NCBI RefSeq assembly: GCF_964355755.1
Contig: NC_092671.1
Location: 23,329,070-23,393,069 of the forward strand
Length of the DNA: 64,000 nucleotides
Direction of reading: 5' to 3'
Source: Antedon mediterranea
Lineage: Eukaryota > Echinodermata > Crinoidea > Comatulida > Antedonidae
In this document: positions 59,290-64,000 of the stretch, in pieces
How the letters are laid out: every line of letters begins with the position of its first letter
Position numbering within the stretch: position 1 is the stretch's first letter
The notes under the pieces: model-generated
What the model was told of the DNA's origin: nothing
The model's database searches: none
The model's input: only the letters and a program-made list of their open reading frames with translations
Program-made: the position numbers and the translations under genes

Positions 59290-60373
59290 CAGTCAACTCT
59301 CCCAATTCCGGAATCCGGACAAATTATGAAGTACAAAACACGAAAATTAGCGTCTGAAAACCGGACTGACAGTTAAAAAACTCCAAATATTTACGAAAAC
59401 AACGTAATATCGTCGTCGCTGACTCGGATTCAATACATTCACAATGTACAAAAGCTTTTAACCATACCCTGACCGGACCATGCATGAAGTGCGCGACGTT
59501 TCGCGGTACGATCAAATAATGTTGCCATGGAGCGCTACACTGTGATTGACAGGTCAGTTCATTGTTAACCCACAAAGCGGCAATTGCTTTGTTGCGTATC
59601 GAACTGCGGTGAAGCGCTATGTCTTAATGTCTATTGTTTTTAGCAGGGAGTTGTTAACAACTCCCTGTTTTTTAGCATATGAATTGTTTTTTAATAAAGT
59701 TCAATTTACATTCCACTTTGTGTCTTTGTTTTGTTTAAATTATTGTTAAATTCTAACTAGTGTTAATAATCTTTGAAATTTTACCAATTAATTATTGTGT
59801 CATTATTGCTTGGCTCGTTTATTGCTATCAAATTACGTCAAAATAAAGGAGCTTAAAAAACATGTGGTCTAAAAGTGTGGGTGTTTTATTTGATTATGAC
59901 ACCTCTGCACATGCGCATCAATCAAAGCCCCGCTCTGCTATTTTTATCACCCATGCTGCTGCTAGCTCGCGATAAACAATAAACGACCAAAATTATGTTC
60001 ACCGTACGTACGTAGGCCTAGCCTAGGCCTTTTTGCCGCTAAAAACACATTGAGAAACAATAATTTACTACTGTAACATGTTTTATTGGTACAGTAAATA
60101 ATGTAACTTTTAAAAAAGGTAAATTGAATTAGCTTAATATTAATAAAGTAGGCCTAGGTCTATCAGTATTATTTAATTAAAACTAGCTTAACACAATCAT
60201 AGCCTAGGCCTTCCCTACGCTAGACCGTACCAGGCAGCATTCGGACCGGTGATTCAAAGCATTTTCAGTGACAACGTGATGACTTTAAAAATATGTTTTC
60301 AGGAAACAGGACTTTCGAAAAACCGGAAAATATATGCCCGCCCAAGGGTGTCCGGTATTGGGAGAGTTGACTG
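59290..60373. mobile_element. pogo/Tigger-like non-autonomous element, TA target
   Basis: CAGTCAACTCTCCCAATTCC at 59290 and the reverse complement of CAGTCAACTCTCCCAATACC at 60373, both next to TA (59288-59289, 60374-60375). The TIR goes on for about 22 bases (CCGG). Such tips and the TA target are typical of Tc1/mariner elements of the pogo type. No transposase is visible. A perfect 24-base palindrome (cagggagttgtt / aacaactccctg) is at about 59645-59668. Confidence 0.8.
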
Positions 60374-60624
60374 TATTATAGTTTTATAAACGCATGTTTG
60401 ATGTGTCTTTTTTATTTACATAAAAGAACATTAATTAATAAAAAAATAGTTTAACTGTTGTATAGTATTACAATTCAATTATAACTTTTATACCTATCAA
60501 TTTTTATTTATCACCTAATTATCTTCCCTGATTACATTCGATCAAGTAATTATTATTTCTATTGTATTGGTATATTTAAAATTGGTTGAATTACACGCCC
60601 TGTTTTAAGCAAAAAGCCTGCTGG
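60374..60624. other. Spacer before the 200-bp tandem array
   Basis: AT-rich, no gene seen. Confidence 0.4.
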
Positions 60625-61480
60625 ACTATGGGGTCGAATTACTCGTAGAGTGTTTTTGCTGACCGGGATTAACCTTTTATTTTATTATAAAAAAACACAC
60701 ATTTATAGGGCGTCAAATTTATAAACGACTCAGTAATGACGTATGATCGTTTTCCATATATTTTATTAATAATTCAGTGAAATGATCATATACACGTACT
60801 GTAAGGCCTGTAGGGCTATGGGGTCGAATTACTCGTAGATTTCGTGTCACATGTTTTTGCTGACGGGGATTAACCTTTTATCATAAAAAAACACGCATTT
60901 ATAGGGCGTCTAAGAGACGATTTACAAATAGTTTCTTTCCAGAAGCTATTAGAGCCTTAAACATCATGTAGACACTTTTTGTAATGTTTTTGAGTTCGTG
61001 TTGTGTCCGTTGGATATTGTGCTCCGCCAACAGAGCAAACAGAATTTCTATGTTTTTTTTTCTTAAAACAAATGACAATAAATGATACTTGACTTGACCT
61101 CACTCAGTAATGAAATATGATCGTTTTCCATATATTTTATCTATTAATAATTCAGTGAAATGATCATGTACTGTAAGGCAATTAAACATTTTAGCAGATT
61201 TTCTTCTATAACAGCTACGTGTTTTTGCTGACTGGGGATTCCTCTTTTATACTGTATTTAAAAAAACCGCATTTGTAGGTTGTCAAAAAATAGACAACGC
61301 AATGTGCCGTATGATCGTTTTCTATTTCTTTTTTTTTCTTAAATAATTCAGTAAAATGATCTGTTTGTTTACGGCAATTAATTTTTGGTAGATGTTTCCT
61401 CAATAACAGCTACGTGTTTTTGCTGACGAGGGATTCCCTTTAAAAAAAAATAAATATGCATTCTATAATGTGTCAAATAA
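60625..61480. repeat. Tandem array, about 200-bp units, split by a LINE
   Basis: Four units, each with 'gtgtttttgctga', 'ggattaacc' or 'ggattcc', 'gtatgatcgttttcc' and 'aataattcagt'. Units start near 60625, 60830, 61195 and 61395. The second is interrupted by the LINE tail at 60912-61099. Confidence 0.85.
60912..61099 (+). pseudogene. LINE 3' end: last codons of the RT protein and 3' UTR
   Basis: 'KRRFTNSFFPEAIRALNIM' ends at TAG 60969-60971. The string 'F.NSFFP.AI..LN' is the conserved C-terminal end of many non-LTR element proteins in animals. The 3' UTR ends with AATAAATGATACTTGACTTG-like repeats at about 61077-61099. The 5' side is cut exactly at the start of this frame, a typical 5'-truncated insertion into the tandem array. 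Confidence 0.82.
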
Positions 61481-61949
61481 GACAAATGAATGACCTACGA
61501 TTGTTTTTCCATGGCAACTGATGTCGTCTTATTTACTAAGATAATATAAACGTTCTGAAGGCCTACCTACACGTGTCTGAGTACTTACATCATTCAGCGA
61601 TGAGATGATTTATTTTTTTCATTTTAGTAGTATTTATTTCGGTTTTTAGTCATAATAATACAGCAATAATCATTATAAAATGAAAACATAATAACAGCAA
61701 ATGTCGTCGTTTGTAAATGTTAAATTGTTGGAGGTTACCTTTTATTATTCTCACATCCATCATGTCGTACAGTATTAAGGAAAGTATCTCAATTTATATA
61801 ACCGCAAAAATCCTAGAAAAGACAATGGGCATTACACCAAGATTATGTATGGTTTAAGGTCATGAAAGTGACTACGTAGCACACTATGTAAAACTAACAG
61901 ATATCTTAATTCACTCATACCTTTTTCCATCCATGCTTTCAATGACAAA
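61481..61949. other. Spacer upstream of the COMMD4 exon
   Basis: No gene seen. Exon 1 of COMMD4 is expected somewhere upstream but I could not place it. Confidence 0.35.
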
Positions 61950-62104
61950 TACTGTTGAATCACCTTGTAGTTTATTTTGTATAGTGTATCTTTTTGTATC
62001 TGTTGATATTTATTTTACTTATATATTTTGTATGTTGTTTTAATGTTATGTGAGCGATTGTGCCTGTCATGAATTTCCGCAAGGACCAAATAAATCTGAA
62101 TCTA
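61950..62104 (+). mobile_element. LINE or SINE 3' tail
   Basis: 'tgtgagcgattgtgcctg', 'catgaatttccgcaagg' and GCAAGGACCAAATAAA with ATCTGAATCT at 62079-62103. The last part is the tail of the SINE at 23216-23335. No coding sequence is joined to it, so which family owns the tail is open. Confidence 0.65.
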
Positions 62105-62132
62105 ATACCAGTATCTTTTGGGTTTTTTTCAG

Positions 62133-62204
62133 AGGTTTCGATTTTGTGGAGATCTTGATTGCCCTGATTGGGTTTTAGCAGAAATTAGCATATTGTCAAA
62201 AATA
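62133..62204 (+). CDS. COMMD4: COMMD4, first long coding exon
   Basis: The acceptor 'ggtttttttcag' ends at 62132. The 24 codons read '[19 protein letters not shown]' and 'ILSKI', then donor GTGAGT at 62205. Human COMMD4 starts with Met and the same [19 protein letters not shown] stretch, so the match is nearly exact and the exon break comes at a similar place. COMMD4 is part of the Commander complex, which returns membrane proteins from endosomes to the cell surface and acts on NF-kB. The start codon would be in an upstream exon not identified; the rest lies in exons to the right, not seen in this window. It shows no damage. Confidence 0.88.
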
Positions 62205-62555
62205 GTGAGTACATTTTTACATAAATTTAATTTTAATTTTATTGAACCATGTTTCATGAGTGTAGCCCATCCAGCAAAGCTAATCATTAGTGCCCTCGAC
62301 AAAAAACTACTATAAATATAAAAATGTACAATTTTAAAATCAAAAGCAAATTTCAAAAGATCAGAAAACTAGTTAAATTGAGGACATGGATCTCCATGGA
62401 TAAGATTGTTTAAAAACTTTCTTAAAATTTCCAACAGTAGATTGGCGCATAGATTCAAGATTCAATTTTATTTTGCCAATTAAAATGGAAATAATATAAG
62501 TACATTTTCAAAATTTTAAAATGTATATTAAAATTATTACTATACAATATTTATA
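62205..62555. other. COMMD4 intron, start
   Basis: Spacer without a gene. 'agattcaagattcaatttta' at about 62453 looks like the tail of a LINE or SINE. Confidence 0.4.
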
Positions 62556-62690
62556 TTGTTTGGAATATTGAAAATTCCATGTCTAAAGATATGAAAAACA
62601 TCTGCCTTTGGATAAAAAAGAATAAATTAAGTATAAATATTGAGAAAACTAAAATTATGCTTCTGGGTACAAATCGCCGATTATCAGACC
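62556..62690 (+). pseudogene. LINE RT fragment, part 1
   Basis: It reads 'MSKDMKNICLWIKKNKLSIN' and 'KTKIMLLGTNRRL', the '...L..W...NKL..N..KT..M..G' part of CR1/Jockey-type RT. It is followed by a (GGTACT)n run at 62692-62717 and then foreign DNA. It continues at 63655 in the same strand. Confidence 0.82.
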
Positions 62691-62691
62691 A

Positions 62692-62717
62692 TGGTACTGG
62701 TACTGGTACTGGTACTG
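62692..62717 (+). repeat. GGTACT microsatellite
   Basis: Four to five copies of ggtact in a row, in the broken LINE. Confidence 0.9.
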
Positions 62718-62888
62718 GTTCAAATAACCGTCTCACAGAGACATCTGGTAGCCATTGACTTAAAGTTGGCATTTTTATGTGTTATTTTTAAATGTACAGT
62801 ACGAGAGTGACTACTACAGTACTTAATTGCACAGTCACAAAACAACTTATAAAACAGTTCATATATACAGTTAAAACATTGCTGGGAA

Positions 62889-63150
62889 TTATAAATTTCT
62901 GTTGAAGCAGGCTCCAATGAAGTTGCATCTAGTAAGTTGACTTTGTTGTACAACTCTAGGGCTCAAGTACTGATGGTATCTTCCGACCTCTTCGTTTATT
63001 TTGTGTTGTGTGAAAAGTAAGAATTTTTGTAGGATCTTCATTTTCTTTTCTAATTACATGTCCGATCCAGTTGAATTGTTGCTTGTAGACATATTCTTCT
63101 AGCGGTTGACAGCCAGTAATTTTGTAGAGATCGTCATTATCAATTACGTA
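62889..63150 (-). pseudogene. LINE C-terminal fragment, minus strand
   Basis: Read on the minus strand: 'DNDDLYKITGCQPLEEYVY', 'KQQFNWIGHVIRKENEDPT', 'KRRGRKIPSVLE', with a frame change and then a stop at 62891-62889. The 'W.GHV.R....P....' then 'RGR' pattern is the end of RT proteins of RTE-type LINEs. It lies inside the plus-strand LINE, so one element went into the other or both were rearranged. Confidence 0.7.
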
Positions 63151-63178
63151 ACGCTAGTCTATATGATTTCAAGATTAA

Positions 63179-63650
63179 AGATGTATTGTCCCTTTGACTA
63201 ATTCCCAAAAAATAAAAAATAAAAGATTTCGAAAAAAGGGGGGTCATTTTGAAGTATCATAATAGTTATTAACTATCACCAAAAATTTTGTGAAAAATTT
63301 AACTGAAATACAGACGTTTTTTTGACTTCCAGTCAAAGTTTTCGATCAAAACATATCCTATAATGAAACGCGCTTGTTTGGCTACTCTGTATGTATTAAT
63401 CATAAAACTTCCTCATGATCTGTGTGAAAATACCTTCTTAACCGTGACAAGTTGTAAACAATCCTAATTAGCATATGCTTAATGCATACTCATGGTTTGA
63501 AATCTTTGTTTACTTTCGCTCGCGACGATTTTCCAGATGAAGTAATCAAACTAATTTACCTGTTAATTACGTAAACTTGTTGTTTTTGGCTCGAATTTTC
63601 GACTTAAAGTGAATAACTTTTTTTTTTGTGTTTCAAGGGACAATACATCT
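63179..63650. mobile_element. 472-bp MITE with TTAA target, complete
   Basis: AGATGTATTGTCCC at the left, its reverse complement at the right, TTAA at 63175-63178 and 63651-63654. The family has a degraded copy at 48033-48596, and its tips are shared by 39164-39509. A 'ttgacttccagtcaaagtt' hairpin is in the middle. The TTAA target suggests a piggyBac- or Kolobok-type partner. Confidence 0.88.
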
Positions 63651-63654
63651 TTAA

Positions 63655-63795
63655 TGTAAATAATTATGAATTAGATAGAGTTAATACATTTAAATGTCTT
63701 CGTGTAGTTATTGATGACCAGTTAACTTGGCATGACCATGTGAAATCTGTATCCAAGAAGGTAAATACAAAATTTGGCAAATTTCTGCCATAAAA
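63655..63795 (+). pseudogene. LINE RT fragment, part 2
   Basis: 'YELDRVNTFKCLRVVIDDQL', 'TWHDHVKSVSKKVNTKFGKF', then a stop. This is the part of RT that follows part 1 at 62556-62690 ('...KYLGV.ID..L.W..H...V..K'). The TTAA MITE sits right at its left edge. Confidence 0.8.
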
Positions 63796-64000
63796 AACAG
63801 GAAGACTTTTTTTCAGTAGTTAGGTAGTTTTAATAACCTAATGTAATAACATGTCTGGTGACTCCCTAGGAGGTGAAAAAAGATGGTGGATATACGGTGG
63901 ATAATTTTTTGCTTTCGCATGAAAATAAAAATCTGAAGTTGAATAAAAATACTAGAAATGTAAAATTCAAGTTATATTACCTACTGTATATTTAGTCATC
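63796..64000. other. End of window, COMMD4 intron
   Basis: AT-rich; no gene seen. Confidence 0.4.

Overview
This window looks like AT-rich intergenic and intronic DNA from a metazoan, most likely a marine invertebrate. The evidence is spliced genes with GT-AG introns and one GC-AG intron, a COMMD4 exon close to the vertebrate protein, a HECT-type ubiquitin ligase gene, no bacterial gene order, and dense transposable elements. The palindromic word TAGGCCTA is very common in the spacers. An echinoderm is my best guess, at low confidence.

Layout. 1-20652 is a Ty3/Gypsy LTR retrotransposon. Its 5' LTR is cut by the window edge, an inverted U3 fragment sits at its 5' LTR/leader junction, and gag, protease and reverse transcriptase are broken by a stop and frameshifts. 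The RNase H region is split by a 12.2 kb element at 4262-16457 with 11-bp terminal inverted repeats. That insertion holds subterminal arrays with an AACGTTGA core, a 2.2 kb element with an 8-bp target duplication, several MITEs, and a foldback element around a 30-bp minisatellite. 21.5-29.0 kb holds LINE fragments, two more long-armed foldback elements and a tRNA-derived SINE. 29.1-39.2 kb is the 3' half of a HECT-type gene of the G2E3-like kind, in five exon pieces; one exon is split by a 7.8 kb inverted-repeat element carrying its own gene fragment and a PIF/Harbinger-like element. 39.8-41.1 kb is a minus-strand spliced integrase-core gene, decayed. 41.9-49.6 kb is bounded by a 32-bp inverted repeat and holds a 19-bp minisatellite with higher-order structure and a fourth foldback element. 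51.8-54.5 kb is a seven-exon minus-strand FLYWCH/MULE transposase-type gene. 58-64 kb has MITEs, a pogo-like element, a 200-bp tandem array hit by a LINE, one COMMD4 exon, and nested LINE fragments.

The strongest theme is architectural. Long inverted-repeat elements (10.7-14.4, 21.8-25.0, 25.8-29.0 and 46.0-49.4 kb) share a degenerate subrepeat of roughly 130-160 bp in their arms, show no visible transposase, and enclose or sit beside minisatellites. A fifth, 29.3-37.1 kb, has the same build from unrelated sequence. Only COMMD4 looks like an ordinary undamaged host gene; the HECT, integrase and MULE genes have recognisable exons with some frameshifts.
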